DNA of 32,187 nucleotides from Alphaproteobacteria bacterium (GCA_004297545.1 SCTB01000091.1:1-32187); one strand, 5' to 3'. Positions 23,087 through 32,155 are shown, counted from the stretch's first letter. Translations and numbers: made by a program. The notes: generated by a model not told the origin, from the sequence alone.

Positions 23087-23734
23087 TCAGTGCTTGGACG
23101 CCTGCTTCGAAGTGTTGCTCTCGCCCGACTGGCGCTTGCGCAGCGTCGACAGAAGGGCCTCGATATCGCCGCCGCCCGCCTGGATGACGCCATCGAAATC
23201 ATCGCGCTGCGTCACGCTCATGCTGATGTTGTCAACGAGGACGTCGACGATCTTCATGCCGCCCTTGTCGCGGACGCGCCAGTCAACGTCGACGGGGGGG
23301 CCGTCCTTTTGCAGGATCTGGCTTTTAACGATCGTATCCCCGCCGCCCGATGATGGCGCCGCGCCCAGAACCTTGAAGGACTGGCCGGAATAATCGGCGA
23401 AGCGGCGGGTATAGGTTTCGACGATCATGTTTTCGAACAGCTTGGTGTATTCCGCGCGCTGCTTATCCGTCGCCTCCCGCCAGTGCCCGCCCAGAACGAA
23501 GCGGCCGATCGTCGTAATGTCGAAATTCTCGCGCAGCAGCGTGCGCACACGGCGCGATCTTTCGCCCTTGGGCAGGCCTTGGGCGGTCAGGGACGTCAGC
23601 GCCTTGTCGCCCAGTTTCTGCACGAATTGCGCGGCGGGGCTGTCGATGTTTTTTCCAGCTGCCTGCGAGTATGCGGGCAGCGCCAGCAACAGCGTCATGG
23701 CAAGGAACAGGGGAATAATGCGTGCGGTAATCAA
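23087..23734 (-). CDS. mlaC: MlaC-type periplasmic phospholipid-binding protein
   Basis: MlaC shuttles phospholipid between the outer-membrane MlaA complex and the inner-membrane MlaFEDB transporter. A signal peptide (about 1-25, cleavage near SQA|AG) is followed by the Ttg2D/MlaC domain: NFDITTIGRFVLGGHWREAT, then FENMIVETYTRRFADYSGQ and WRVRDKGGMKIVDVLVDNIS. The last about 25 residues are a basic, Ser-rich tail. The start is a TTG at 23734 with TTAGGAGAAG upstream; no ATG gives an intact signal peptide. It lies 18 bp after mlaA. The mlaFED genes are not in the window, a separation usual in alphaproteobacteria. Confidence 0.93.
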   Translation of the reverse strand: MITARIIPLFLAMTLLLALPAYSQAAGKNIDSPAAQFVQKLGDKALTSLTAQGLPKGERSRRVRTLLRENFDITTIGRFVLGGHWREATDKQRAEYTKLFENMIVETYTRRFADYSGQSFKVLGAAPSSGGGDTIVKSQILQKDGPPVDVDWRVRDKGGMKIVDVLVDNISMSVTQRDDFDGVIQAGGGDIEALLSTLRKRQSGESNTSKQASKH

Positions 23735-23752
23735 GGCTCTTCTCCTAAAAAC

Positions 23753-24538
23753 TCAGTCATGTTTCCTGACGGGGGCGTCATAATCCGGAATATCGACGGA
23801 ATCGGCCTTTTCGTCAAGAACAAGCGAGTGGCGCTTTTGCGCATAGGCGCTGCGCACTGCCGCATAGTAATCCAGGCTATTCTTGCGCAGGTCGTTCATC
23901 GCTTTCACGAGGCGCGCGCGCTTGTCGAGGCCTTCCACGCCGACGCGCGTATAGTAAATCCAGTCCCTGCCGGTCTTGTCGGACCATATCCGGATGGGAT
24001 CCGCATACGAATCGACCGCGATGCCGGCCGCATCGCGCAGCGACGAGGGGCCAATAACGGGCAGGACGAGATAAAAGCCGTCGCCGAAGCCCCAGACGCC
24101 CAGCGTCTGGCCGAAGTCCTCATCGTCATAAGGCAGGCCTTGCGCCGCCGCAGGATCGAAGAGGCCGCCGATGCCGGCCGTCGTGTTGATGATGAACCGC
24201 GCCGTCGCGACGCCGGCGCCCTTGATGTCCCCCTGAAGCACCTCGTTCGCGACAAGGATGGGGGAGCTCAAGTTCCGCATGAAATTCCGCACGCCGTCGC
24301 GCAGGAAATCCGGCAGCAGCGCGTTATAAAGCCTGCACAAGGGATCGATAAGGACCATGTCGAGCGCATTGTTGAAAGCGAAGATGCCGCGGTTCACAGG
24401 CTCCAGCGGGTCGTGGATTCCCGCCTTGTACCCTTCTTGAGGGTTGACGGAGCGCGCGCAGCCTGCAGTGCCCAGCAGCATAAATGCGCAAAGGGCAAGA
24501 ATCAGAAATTTATGTGGTAATTTTGTCATTTTCGGCAT
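23753..24538 (-). CDS. mlaA: MlaA family outer-membrane lipoprotein (VacJ)
   Basis: MlaA forms a ring in the inner leaflet of the outer membrane that removes misplaced phospholipid from the outer leaflet. The signal peptide ends at TAGC (C27). DPLEPVNRGIFAFN, FINTTAGIGGLFDPA and GQTLGVWGFGDGFYLVLPVIGPSSLRD (in parts) are VacJ signatures. The C-terminal 30 residues are charged. The ATG at 24538 has GGGGGAAA upstream; a second in-frame ATG three codons on is possible. It is 67 bp downstream of lptG and 18 bp upstream of mlaC on the same strand, giving a likely lptF-lptG-mlaA-mlaC unit. Confidence 0.95.
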   Translation of the reverse strand: MPKMTKLPHKFLILALCAFMLLGTAGCARSVNPQEGYKAGIHDPLEPVNRGIFAFNNALDMVLIDPLCRLYNALLPDFLRDGVRNFMRNLSSPILVANEVLQGDIKGAGVATARFIINTTAGIGGLFDPAAAQGLPYDDEDFGQTLGVWGFGDGFYLVLPVIGPSSLRDAAGIAVDSYADPIRIWSDKTGRDWIYYTRVGVEGLDKRARLVKAMNDLRKNSLDYYAAVRSAYAQKRHSLVLDEKADSVDIPDYDAPVRKHD

Positions 24539-24605
24539 TTTCCCCCAGGATCGTCCCGAAACCGGCCAGTCCTCATTACTTTAACTTTATATAATTACTC
24601 AATGA

Positions 24606-25700
24606 TTAACCGTCCTCGAGATGCAGCAGCGCCGTTGTCCCCAGAAGAAGGCTGACGGCAGCGGGTGTCCAGGCTGCCAGGTAAACGGGTATCTTCTGGG
24701 AAATACCGAAAGCATGAAGCATTGATTCCATGAAGAATATAAAGAATCCAAGGGCAACACCCAAGACTATCATGCCCCCTGTGCCCCCGAATCTTGGAGG
24801 GCGTAGCGAAAATGTCGCAGCCAGGAGCACCATGGCCATGAAAAGGAAGGGTTGGGCGAGCAGCGCCTGAAAGTGGATATGGAGGGGCGTGGTCGGGAAT
24901 CCAGTTTCTTCCATAATGTGGATATAATCGGGGATGCTCCAGAAAGAAATCGTATCCGGGTCGGCGAATGATTCTTCGATTTTCTGGGCGGTCAGCTCGG
25001 TGGGCAGGCGCCGGACCTCCTCGCGGGTTGCCGCATTGTGCTCGTTTACCAGGGCGTTGCGGATTTCCCAGTACCCCTCTTTCAGGTAGGCGACCGGGCT
25101 GTCGATGCGGCTCTGGAAATTGTCGCCGTTGTCGAAGAAGAAGACCGTCACGCCGGACAGGCGCCATTCGCTTTCATCGAAGGTGCCGGAATGAATCAGC
25201 GCATAGCCGCCCTGCGTGGGCTGGCGCAGCCAGATGCCGGTCCGCGAAACGGTGACGAGGTTGCTGTTATGCCGCAGGTAAAGCGCGTCAAGCTGCTCGA
25301 ATTTCGCCAGCAGCGTCGAGGAGATGGGGTTGAGAACGGCGGTCGCCAGCACGCCCGTCAGCAGCGCCGCCGCGAGCATGGGCGAGAGGAACTGCCAGGC
25401 GGAGACGCCTGCCGCGCGGATAACGACAAGCTCATGCGTCTTGTTCAGCTTCCAGCAGGTATAGATGGCGGAGAAAAGCACGCCGAAGGGCAGCATCACC
25501 TGCGTCATTTCCGGCAGGTCGAGCGCCGCCATGGCAAGAATAGTGCGGAAGGGAACGCCTTCGTGAGACGCGGCGCGGCGCATCAGGTCGATGACCGTAA
25601 AGAGGTAGACGACGCCCATCAACACGGCCATGATGACGCCGAAGCTGCCGAAGAAGCGCCGGAAAATATAACGGAAGAGGGTCGAGGAACCGCCGATCAT
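24606..25700 (-). CDS. lptG: LPS export ABC transporter permease LptG
   Basis: LptG forms with LptF and LptB the inner-membrane machine that extracts LPS and passes it to LptC. The 364-residue protein has the YjgP/YjgQ layout: an N-terminal helix pair (about 1-90, including LPEMTQVMLPFGVLFSAIY), a periplasmic beta-jellyroll (about 130-265) and a C-terminal helix group. NKTHELVVIRAAGVS is the coupling-helix segment for LptB. The ATG overlaps the lptF stop as ATGA, showing translational coupling. lptB and lptC are not in the window. Confidence 0.95.
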   Translation of the reverse strand: MIGGSSTLFRYIFRRFFGSFGVIMAVLMGVVYLFTVIDLMRRAASHEGVPFRTILAMAALDLPEMTQVMLPFGVLFSAIYTCWKLNKTHELVVIRAAGVSAWQFLSPMLAAALLTGVLATAVLNPISSTLLAKFEQLDALYLRHNSNLVTVSRTGIWLRQPTQGGYALIHSGTFDESEWRLSGVTVFFFDNGDNFQSRIDSPVAYLKEGYWEIRNALVNEHNAATREEVRRLPTELTAQKIEESFADPDTISFWSIPDYIHIMEETGFPTTPLHIHFQALLAQPFLFMAMVLLAATFSLRPPRFGGTGGMIVLGVALGFFIFFMESMLHAFGISQKIPVYLAAWTPAAVSLLLGTTALLHLEDG

Positions 25701-26851
25701 GCCGAAACCCCCTCCCTGTGCCTGCTGAAGTGCGCGTTCAGGGCGCGGATAATATCCATGATTTTCTGCTCGCCGCGCAGGTGCAGCGCCCAGAAGCCGA
25801 GCACGATGGGGACAACCGTCACCGTCACGAGAGCGGCATCCGCCGACAGGTGCTTCTTGGAAAGGTTCGCCAGGAACACGCTCAGCATTGCGACCAGCGC
25901 GACGGCCATGCCGGCGGCCATGACTTTCTGGTTCTGTCCGCGCCGGTTGAAGGGCCCCAGCAGAATGCAGGCCAGCGCGATCATCGTGTAGCTCAGGGTA
26001 TTGAAGGGCGAGACGATGCGGTGGATGGCCTCCGCCAGGAACAGGTCGCGGTTCCTGCGCTCCTGCAGGTTCGTGACGTCGGGGGTGAGAAGCTCCGGCA
26101 GGGTGCGCTCGTTCGCGTCGCGCTTGCGCTTGCGCGGCTCGGACCCCAGGCTGCTGATCTCGACGGTATAGCGCGAGAAGTAAAGCCGGGTGATGGCCGA
26201 GGTATCGTCGTCCATCTGCTGCCGCAGCCCGTCGAAGACGATGATGTTCGGCACGTCGCCGCTCATGGCGATGCGGCCGCGCTTGGCGGTGATCGTGACG
26301 GGCGGCTTGGTCTTGTCGCGCATGTCGTGGATCATGAGGCCGGTAAGGTCGCCGTTTTCGCTGCGCGCGCGCACGTAAACGGTCATATTCTTGTCGAAGG
26401 TATTGAACACGCCTTCGCGCAGGAGGAAGGAGGAATACTGCGCCTTGACGGAGTCGCGCAGCTGCAGCATGGCCGAAAAGGACATCGGCGACAGCCAGGT
26501 GGTCAGCACCAGCAGGATCGCCGTAATCCCCGCCGCCAGAATCAACGCTGGCCTGGCCATCGCATACTGGTCGAAACCGCAGGAGCGCATGACGATCAGC
26601 TCGTTATCCATAATCATCTTGTTGTAAACGAAGAGGATCGCCGTCACGAGGGAGATGGGCAGGATTGTCTCCAGGAAACGCGGCAGCGACAGGGTCACCA
26701 GCTTTATGAACAGGAGCGGCGGCGCATCGGAATTCGCCACCAGTTCCAAGAGCTTCAGCGACTGCGTCAGCCAGATAACGGCAGTCAGCGTCAGCGCCAC
26801 GAACAGGGTCGCCGAGAGCAGATTCCTCATAAGGTAGCGTGTGACCAGCAT
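25697..26851 (-). CDS. lptF: LPS export ABC transporter permease LptF
   Basis: This is the partner of LptG in the LptB2FG transporter. Features in order: N-terminal membrane helices (about 12-110), the coupling segment MDNELIVMRSCGFDQ, a periplasmic jellyroll (about 145-290) and C-terminal helices (about 300-365) with the LGPFNRRGQNQKV turn. The 384 residues are normal length. The ATG at 26851 has only a weak GAGATGG site. It is divergent from pepA with a 113-bp AT-rich gap holding two direct copies of ATAAGCGC (26873-26880 and 26900-26907). The same pepA/lptFG divergence occurs in E. coli and many proteobacteria. Confidence 0.95.
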   Translation of the reverse strand: MLVTRYLMRNLLSATLFVALTLTAVIWLTQSLKLLELVANSDAPPLLFIKLVTLSLPRFLETILPISLVTAILFVYNKMIMDNELIVMRSCGFDQYAMARPALILAAGITAILLVLTTWLSPMSFSAMLQLRDSVKAQYSSFLLREGVFNTFDKNMTVYVRARSENGDLTGLMIHDMRDKTKPPVTITAKRGRIAMSGDVPNIIVFDGLRQQMDDDTSAITRLYFSRYTVEISSLGSEPRKRKRDANERTLPELLTPDVTNLQERRNRDLFLAEAIHRIVSPFNTLSYTMIALACILLGPFNRRGQNQKVMAAGMAVALVAMLSVFLANLSKKHLSADAALVTVTVVPIVLGFWALHLRGEQKIMDIIRALNAHFSRHREGVSA

Positions 26852-26964
26852 TTTCAGCCATCTCGGGGTAGCATAAGCGCGCGCATGTCTTTATATTTTA
26901 TAAGCGCATTTTAAGGGCTTTATTAGCCCATCTTGCATAAAAAGGAAAGTGAAACAGGCCCGCC

Positions 26965-28467
26965 ATGAAGATATCGTTCGACGCCAAATCGCCCAAATCA
27001 GACGCTTTTGTCGCTTTCGCCGTGGAAGGCGGCAAGCTGCTGGAGCCCGGCAAATGGGCCGACAAGAAGATGTCCGGCGCCCTGAAGCGCGCGATCGAGG
27101 CGGAAAAATTCGAGGCGAAAAAGGCGCAGACGCTTGTCGTGCCGGGGCCGGCGGGGATGCCGCACAGCCATGTCGTCATCGTGGGTCTCGGCAAGCCCGA
27201 AGATCTCAAGGAGCAGGATTTCGAGAAACTGGGCGGCACGGTGGTTTCCGTGCTCAACGGCAGGAAGGCGGGTTCCGCCGACGTCGCCTTCAGGACCGAC
27301 GGCATCAAGCTGAAAGGCCTCGATCCGCGCCACGCCGCCGCGCGCATGGCGACCGGCGCGCTGCTCAGCGCCTACCGCTTCGACAAATACCTGACCAAGG
27401 AGCCCAAGGATAAAAAGCCCACGCTGAAATCCCTGTCCTTCACGGTCGACGACCCGGCCAGGGTCAAGAAGATTTTCTCCGACGAAAAAATCGCGGCCGA
27501 GTCCGTTTACCTCGTGCGAGACCTCGTCTCCGAAGCGCCGAACGTGCTCTATCCCGAAAGCTTTGCCGCCATCATCAGGAAAGAACTCTCCCCCTTCGGC
27601 GTCGACGTGACGGTGCTGGGCGCGCGCGAGATCGAGAAAAAAGGCATGGGCGCGTTGATGGCCGTGGGCCAGGGCAGCGCGCGCGAGCCGAAACTGGTGA
27701 CCATGGAATACCGCGGCGCCGGAAAAAAAGACCCGGTCGTCTGCTTCGTCGGCAAGGGCGTGACGTTTGATACCGGCGGCATTTCGATCAAGCCCGGCCC
27801 CGGCATGGAAGAAATGAAATGGGACATGGCGGGCGCCGCCGTCGTGACGGGGCTGCTGCGCACGCTGGCCGCGCGCGAGGCGAAGGTGAACGCGGTCGGC
27901 GTCGTGGCGCTGGCCGAAAACATGCCTTCCGGCACCGCCTGCCGCCCCGGCGACATCGTCGAGACGATGTCGGGCCAGACGGTGGAAATCCTCAATACGG
28001 ATGCCGAAGGCCGCCTGATTTTGTGCGACGCGCTCTGGTACGCGCAGGAAGAGTTCAGGCCCACGCATATCGTTGATCTCGCGACGCTGACCGGCGCCAT
28101 GATCATCGCGCTCGGCCACGAATATGCGGGCGTGTTCTCCAACGACAGCGCCTTCGTGAAAGAACTCGTCGCGGCCGGCAAGCATGTGGGCGAGGAGCTC
28201 TGGCGCATGCCGCTGAACGACGCCTGGGACAAGGCCATCGACAGCCCCGCCGCGGACATGAAGAATATCTCCGGCGGACGCGACGCCGGGAGCGCCATCG
28301 GCGCGCATTTCCTGAAGCGCTTCATCCAGGACGGCGTGAAATGGGCGCATCTCGACATCGCGGGCGTGGCATGGTCCAACAAGGACCGCACCAGCGTGCC
28401 CAAGGGCGCTTCCGCTTTCGGCATGCGCCTGCTCGACAGGTACGTCGCGGAGAATTGGGAGAAGTGA
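26965..28467 (+). CDS. pepA: Leucyl aminopeptidase PepA (M17)
   Basis: This cytosolic two-metal aminopeptidase removes N-terminal residues; in E. coli it also binds DNA as an accessory factor. The metal ligands and catalytic residues are intact: K264, D269 (FVGKGVTFDTGG), K276, D287, then D346, E348 and R350 in NTDAEGRLILCD. They sit exactly six positions before the E. coli numbers. The variable N-terminal domain (1-about 165) precedes the catalytic domain. Length is 500 residues. The ATG has only a weak upstream AGG. The stop codon is part of a hairpin that begins a cluster of REP-like palindromes. Confidence 0.97.
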   Translation: MKISFDAKSPKSDAFVAFAVEGGKLLEPGKWADKKMSGALKRAIEAEKFEAKKAQTLVVPGPAGMPHSHVVIVGLGKPEDLKEQDFEKLGGTVVSVLNGRKAGSADVAFRTDGIKLKGLDPRHAAARMATGALLSAYRFDKYLTKEPKDKKPTLKSLSFTVDDPARVKKIFSDEKIAAESVYLVRDLVSEAPNVLYPESFAAIIRKELSPFGVDVTVLGAREIEKKGMGALMAVGQGSAREPKLVTMEYRGAGKKDPVVCFVGKGVTFDTGGISIKPGPGMEEMKWDMAGAAVVTGLLRTLAAREAKVNAVGVVALAENMPSGTACRPGDIVETMSGQTVEILNTDAEGRLILCDALWYAQEEFRPTHIVDLATLTGAMIIALGHEYAGVFSNDSAFVKELVAAGKHVGEELWRMPLNDAWDKAIDSPAADMKNISGGRDAGSAIGAHFLKRFIQDGVKWAHLDIAGVAWSNKDRTSVPKGASAFGMRLLDRYVAENWEK

Positions 28468-28571
28468 CGGCTTTAGCCGTCATCCCCGCGAAGGCGGGGA
28501 TCCGGCCGCGCGCGAAAGCGCGCATCATAAATGCCGCGTTGCGGCGGACCAGACCCCCGCCTTCGCGGGGG
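28465..28571. repeat. Cluster of five REP-like hairpins between pepA and the Aas fusion
   Basis: Five perfect small inverted repeats lie end to end: TGACGGC/GCCGTCA (28465-28482, includes the pepA stop), ATCCCCGC/GCGGGGAT (28482-28501), GCGCGC/GCGCGC with a GAAA loop (28508-28523), GCCGC/GCGGC (28533-28545) and CCCCCGC/GCGGGGG (28554-28571). The second and fifth are inverted versions of one another, giving a BIME-like unit. The second lies in sequence translating as VIPAKAGI, a hallmark of a widespread proteobacterial REP class. No T-tract is present, so these are not classic terminators, though they may stabilise the pepA mRNA 3' end. Confidence 0.85.
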
Positions 28572-28599
28572 GGACGCCGTTTCAGGGAGAGATTTTAAC

Positions 28600-31500
28600 A
28601 TGTCCATTTTAACCTCACGCCGGTTTCTGCCGCTGTTCGTCACGCAGTTCCTGGGCGCGTTCAATGACTCGATGTTCAAGAACGGCCTCGCGATGCTGGT
28701 CACCTACAAGCTTGCGAAGACCGTCAATGGCGACACCGGAATTCTCGTCGCGCTGTCGCAGGGCATCTTTATTTTGCCGTTCTTTTTGTTCTCGGCCACC
28801 GCCGGGCAGCTCTCCGACAAGATGGACCGCGGGCAGATCGCGCGCTATGTGAAAATCGCCGAAATCGCGATCATGTTTTTCGCGACGGTGGGCTTTCTGA
28901 CCGGCAGCGTCACGACGCTGATGGTGGCGGTCTTCGGCATGGGCCTGCACTCGACGTTCTTCGGCCCGGTGAAATACGCGATTCTGCCGCAGCACCTGGA
29001 AGGGAAGGAGCTGCTGGAGGGCAACGCCTATGTCGAGGCGGCGACCTTCCTCGCCATCCTCATCGGCACGACGGCGGGAGGCCTGCTGATCGGGGTCGAG
29101 CACGGCGATATCTTCATTTCCCTTGCGGTGCTCGCCGTGGCGGGCGCGGGTTACGCGGCCAGCCGCTTCATTCCGGCGGCGCCGGGGCCGTCGCCCGATC
29201 TCGTCATCAATAAAAACGTCTGGGCCGAGACGACGAAGATCATGGACCACATCCGGCAGGACGTGGATATTTACCGCTGCGTGCTCGCGATCTCGTGGTT
29301 CTGGATGATCGGGTCCATCTATCTCGTGCAGTTCATTCCCTTCGCGCGGGACTATCTGGGCGGCAACGAAAGCGTCGCCACGCTGCTCTCGACGATGTTC
29401 GCGGTCGGCATCGGCGCGGGCTCGGTTTTCTGCAACAAGCTGCTGAAGGGACGCGTGCAGGCGACCTATGTGCCCATCGCCGCGATCGGCATGGCCCTGT
29501 TCGGCATCGATCTTTTCCTCGCCTCGCACGACGGCGCGCCCGCGCCGGCGGGACTCGCCCTGACGGCGGGGCAGTTTCTGTCCGTCCCGTCCCATTGGCG
29601 CATCCTGCTTGACCTGTTCATGATAGCCTTCTCGGGCGGCATGTTCGGCGTGCCGCTCTACGCGATGGTGCAGAAGGATTCCGACCCTGCCTATCTCGCG
29701 CGTCAGATCGCGGGCCTGAACGTCATGAACGCGATGTTCATGGTGACGGGCGCTGTCGCCACCGCTGTGCTTCTTGCCATGCATTTCACCCTGCCGCAGA
29801 TTTTCCTCGCCATCGCGCTGGCCAACGTGCTGGTCGCCGTCTATATCGCGCAGCTGCTGCCCGACCACCTGTTCCGCTCTGTCGCGCGCGCGGTCTTCGG
29901 CTGGATGTACGGCGTGAAAGTCATCGGCATGGAGAATTTCGAGAAGGCCGGGAACAAGGTTCTCATCATCGCGAACCATACGTCTTTTCTTGATGCGGCG
30001 CTCATCGCGGCCTACCTGCCCGTCAAGATCACCTTCGCCATCAACACGCATGTGGCGAAGCTGTGGTGGATGCAGCCGCTCATGAAAATCGTCGACGCCT
30101 TCCCCGTCGACCCCACGAACCCGATGGCGATTAAATCGCTCGTCGACGTCGTGAAGGGCGGCAAGATCGGCATGATCTTCCCCGAAGGGCGCATCACCGT
30201 CACCGGCTCGCTGATGAAGGTTTACGAAGGCCCGGGGCTTATCGCCGACAAGGCGCATGCAAAAATTCTGCCGATCCGCATCGAGGGCGCGCAGTACACG
30301 CGGTTTTCAAGGCTGCACGGCAAGGTGCGCCTGCGCGCCTTTCCGAAAATCACGCTGACGATTCTCGAGCCGCGCGATTTCGTGCTCCCCGAAGGCGTCT
30401 ACGGCCGCAAGCGCCGGCATCTGGCCGCGGGACAGCTCTACGACATGATGTCCTCGATGATGTTCGACGCCAGCGACATCGAAAAGCCGCTGATGACGTC
30501 GTTGATCGAGGCGCGCTGCGGATTCGGCGGCGGCCACGTCATCGCCGAAGACCCGGAACGCCAGCCGGTGAATTACCGCGATTTCGTCACGCGCGCGATG
30601 GTGCTGGGAAGAATTTTAAACCGCGCCGTGAAAAAAGACCCGAACGCGAAAATCCAGGCTGTCGGCGTGATGCTGCCCAATATGGTCGGCACGGCGCTGA
30701 CCTTCTTCGGGCTGCACAGCATCCGCCGCACGCCGGCGATGCTGAACTTTTCTTCCGGGCCGTCGCAAATCGCCAGCGCCTGCAAGACCGCGATGCTCAC
30801 CTCCGTCATCACCTCGAAGCGTTTCATCGAAATGGGCAAGATGGAAGCCGTGGTGAAAGCGCTGGAGGAAGCGGGCGTCACGCTGCTTTATCTCGAAGAC
30901 CTGCGCAAAAACTTGCGTGTCACCGACAAGATCGTGGGCCTCTTTGCGAAAGTCGTGCCCGAAGTCGTCGATGCCTTCCGCAAGCCGGCGGATGCGAACG
31001 ACCCCGCCGTTATTCTTTTCACCTCGGGTTCCGAAGGTACGCCCAAGGGCGTTGTGTTGTCGCACCGCAACGTGCAGGCGAACCGCTGCCAGATCGCGAG
31101 CCGTGTGGATTTCGGGCCGTCTGATATCGTGTTCAACTGCCTGCCGATGTTTCATTCGTTTGGCCTCACGGCGGGAACGCTGCTGCCGATTTTATTTGGC
31201 ATCCGCACATTCTATTATCCCTCGCCGCTGCATTACCGCATCGTGCCGGAACTTGTTTACGATACGAATGCGACCATCATGTTCGGCACCGATACTTTCC
31301 TGGCCGGCTACGCGCGCTTCGCGCATCCATATGATTTCCACGCCATCCGTTATGTTTTCGCGGGTGCGGAAAAACTGCGGGAGGAAACGCGCAAGATCTA
31401 CGCAGAAAAATACGGCGTGCGGATTTTCGAAGGCTACGGCGCGACCGAAACCGCGCCCGTCATCAGCATCAACACGCCGATGCACAACCGTCCCGGTTCC

Positions 31501-32022
31501 GTCGGCAGGCTGATGCCCGGCATGGAACACAAACTGGAATCCGTCGAGGGACTCGATGGCAACACCGGCAAGCTGATGATCAAGGGCCCGAACATCATGC
31601 TGGGATATTTAAAATCCGACGCGCCCGGAATTCTGCAGCCGCCGGATAACGGCTGGTACGACACCGGCGACATCGTCGGCATGGACGGCGAAGGCTTCAT
31701 CACGATTCAGGGCAGGTTAAAACGCTTCGCGAAAATCGCGGGCGAAATGGTGTCGCTGACCGCGGTCGAAAGCGCGGTGCAAAAGCTGTGGCCCGACAAG
31801 ATGCACGCGGTCATCAGCGTGAAGGACGACAAGAAGGGCGAGAAGCTGATACTGTACACAACGCAAGGTAACGCGCGGACGGAAGACATCCTGCAGCACT
31901 TCCGCAGGCTGGGCTTAAGCGAGCTCGCCGTGCCCCGGCAGATCGAACCCGTGGCCGAGATACCCGTGCTGGGAACAGGCAAGACCGACTATATGAGCCT
32001 CAAGAAAATCGCGGAGGGATGA
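28600..32022 (+). CDS. aas: LplT-Aas fusion: lysophospholipid flippase, acyltransferase and acyl-ACP synthetase
   Basis: Three functions in one 1140-residue chain. Residues 1-about 420 form an MFS transporter resembling LplT, which flips lysophospholipid inward. Residues about 435-640 form a PlsC-type acyltransferase with NHTSFLD (459-465; H460, D465) and FPEGR (527-531). Residues about 690-1130 form an AMP-forming ligase with FTSGSEGTPKG (807-817), EGYGATET and YDTGD, resembling the acyl-ACP synthetase half of Aas. Together they would import and reacylate lysophosphatidylethanolamine. E. coli has LplT and Aas as separate adjacent proteins. The frame opens further upstream inside the REP cluster, but the ATG at 28600 with AGGGAGA starts the first membrane helix. 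Confidence 0.93.
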   Translation: MSILTSRRFLPLFVTQFLGAFNDSMFKNGLAMLVTYKLAKTVNGDTGILVALSQGIFILPFFLFSATAGQLSDKMDRGQIARYVKIAEIAIMFFATVGFLTGSVTTLMVAVFGMGLHSTFFGPVKYAILPQHLEGKELLEGNAYVEAATFLAILIGTTAGGLLIGVEHGDIFISLAVLAVAGAGYAASRFIPAAPGPSPDLVINKNVWAETTKIMDHIRQDVDIYRCVLAISWFWMIGSIYLVQFIPFARDYLGGNESVATLLSTMFAVGIGAGSVFCNKLLKGRVQATYVPIAAIGMALFGIDLFLASHDGAPAPAGLALTAGQFLSVPSHWRILLDLFMIAFSGGMFGVPLYAMVQKDSDPAYLARQIAGLNVMNAMFMVTGAVATAVLLAMHFTLPQIFLAIALANVLVAVYIAQLLPDHLFRSVARAVFGWMYGVKVIGMENFEKAGNKVLIIANHTSFLDAALIAAYLPVKITFAINTHVAKLWWMQPLMKIVDAFPVDPTNPMAIKSLVDVVKGGKIGMIFPEGRITVTGSLMKVYEGPGLIADKAHAKILPIRIEGAQYTRFSRLHGKVRLRAFPKITLTILEPRDFVLPEGVYGRKRRHLAAGQLYDMMSSMMFDASDIEKPLMTSLIEARCGFGGGHVIAEDPERQPVNYRDFVTRAMVLGRILNRAVKKDPNAKIQAVGVMLPNMVGTALTFFGLHSIRRTPAMLNFSSGPSQIASACKTAMLTSVITSKRFIEMGKMEAVVKALEEAGVTLLYLEDLRKNLRVTDKIVGLFAKVVPEVVDAFRKPADANDPAVILFTSGSEGTPKGVVLSHRNVQANRCQIASRVDFGPSDIVFNCLPMFHSFGLTAGTLLPILFGIRTFYYPSPLHYRIVPELVYDTNATIMFGTDTFLAGYARFAHPYDFHAIRYVFAGAEKLREETRKIYAEKYGVRIFEGYGATETAPVISINTPMHNRPGSVGRLMPGMEHKLESVEGLDGNTGKLMIKGPNIMLGYLKSDAPGILQPPDNGWYDTGDIVGMDGEGFITIQGRLKRFAKIAGEMVSLTAVESAVQKLWPDKMHAVISVKDDKKGEKLILYTTQGNARTEDILQHFRRLGLSELAVPRQIEPVAEIPVLGTGKTDYMSLKKIAEG

Positions 32023-32052
32023 TGCGGGGAGCGGGCATGCAGCCCTTAACTC

Positions 32053-32155
32053 CGTAACCCCGGCGAACGCCGGGGTTCACGCACCATCGGCACTAAAGGC
32101 GGTTCTTAAGCTTGCGTGGAAGCAGCTTAGACCCCGGCTTTCGCCGGGGTTACGG
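32053..32155. repeat. Inverted pair of REP-like palindromes downstream of the Aas fusion
   Basis: AACCCCGGC-GAAC-GCCGGGGTT (32056-32077) and ACCCCGGC-TTTC-GCCGGGGT (32131-32150) are hairpins. The second, read on the minus strand, repeats the first over CCGTAACCCCGGCGAA then GCCGGGGT, so they are inverted copies about 55 bp apart. Between them TAAGCT and AGCTTA can form a central stem. The layout matches a BIME-like unit. The unit may act as an mRNA 3' end, but no T-tract follows. Confidence 0.8.

Noticed and set aside
26915..26929. GGGCT/AGCCC hairpin in the lptF-pepA gap as a terminator
   Set aside because: The stem is 5 bp, the genes are divergent so no transcript should end here, and no T-run follows.
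28465..28571. CRISPR array
   Set aside because: The repeats are self-complementary hairpins of differing sequence with no regular spacer length; REP-like elements explain them.
28615..30258. A 547-codon minus-strand frame opposite the Aas fusion
   Set aside because: It is a low-complexity Arg/His/Glu-rich translation typical of an antisense shadow, with no ribosome-binding site.
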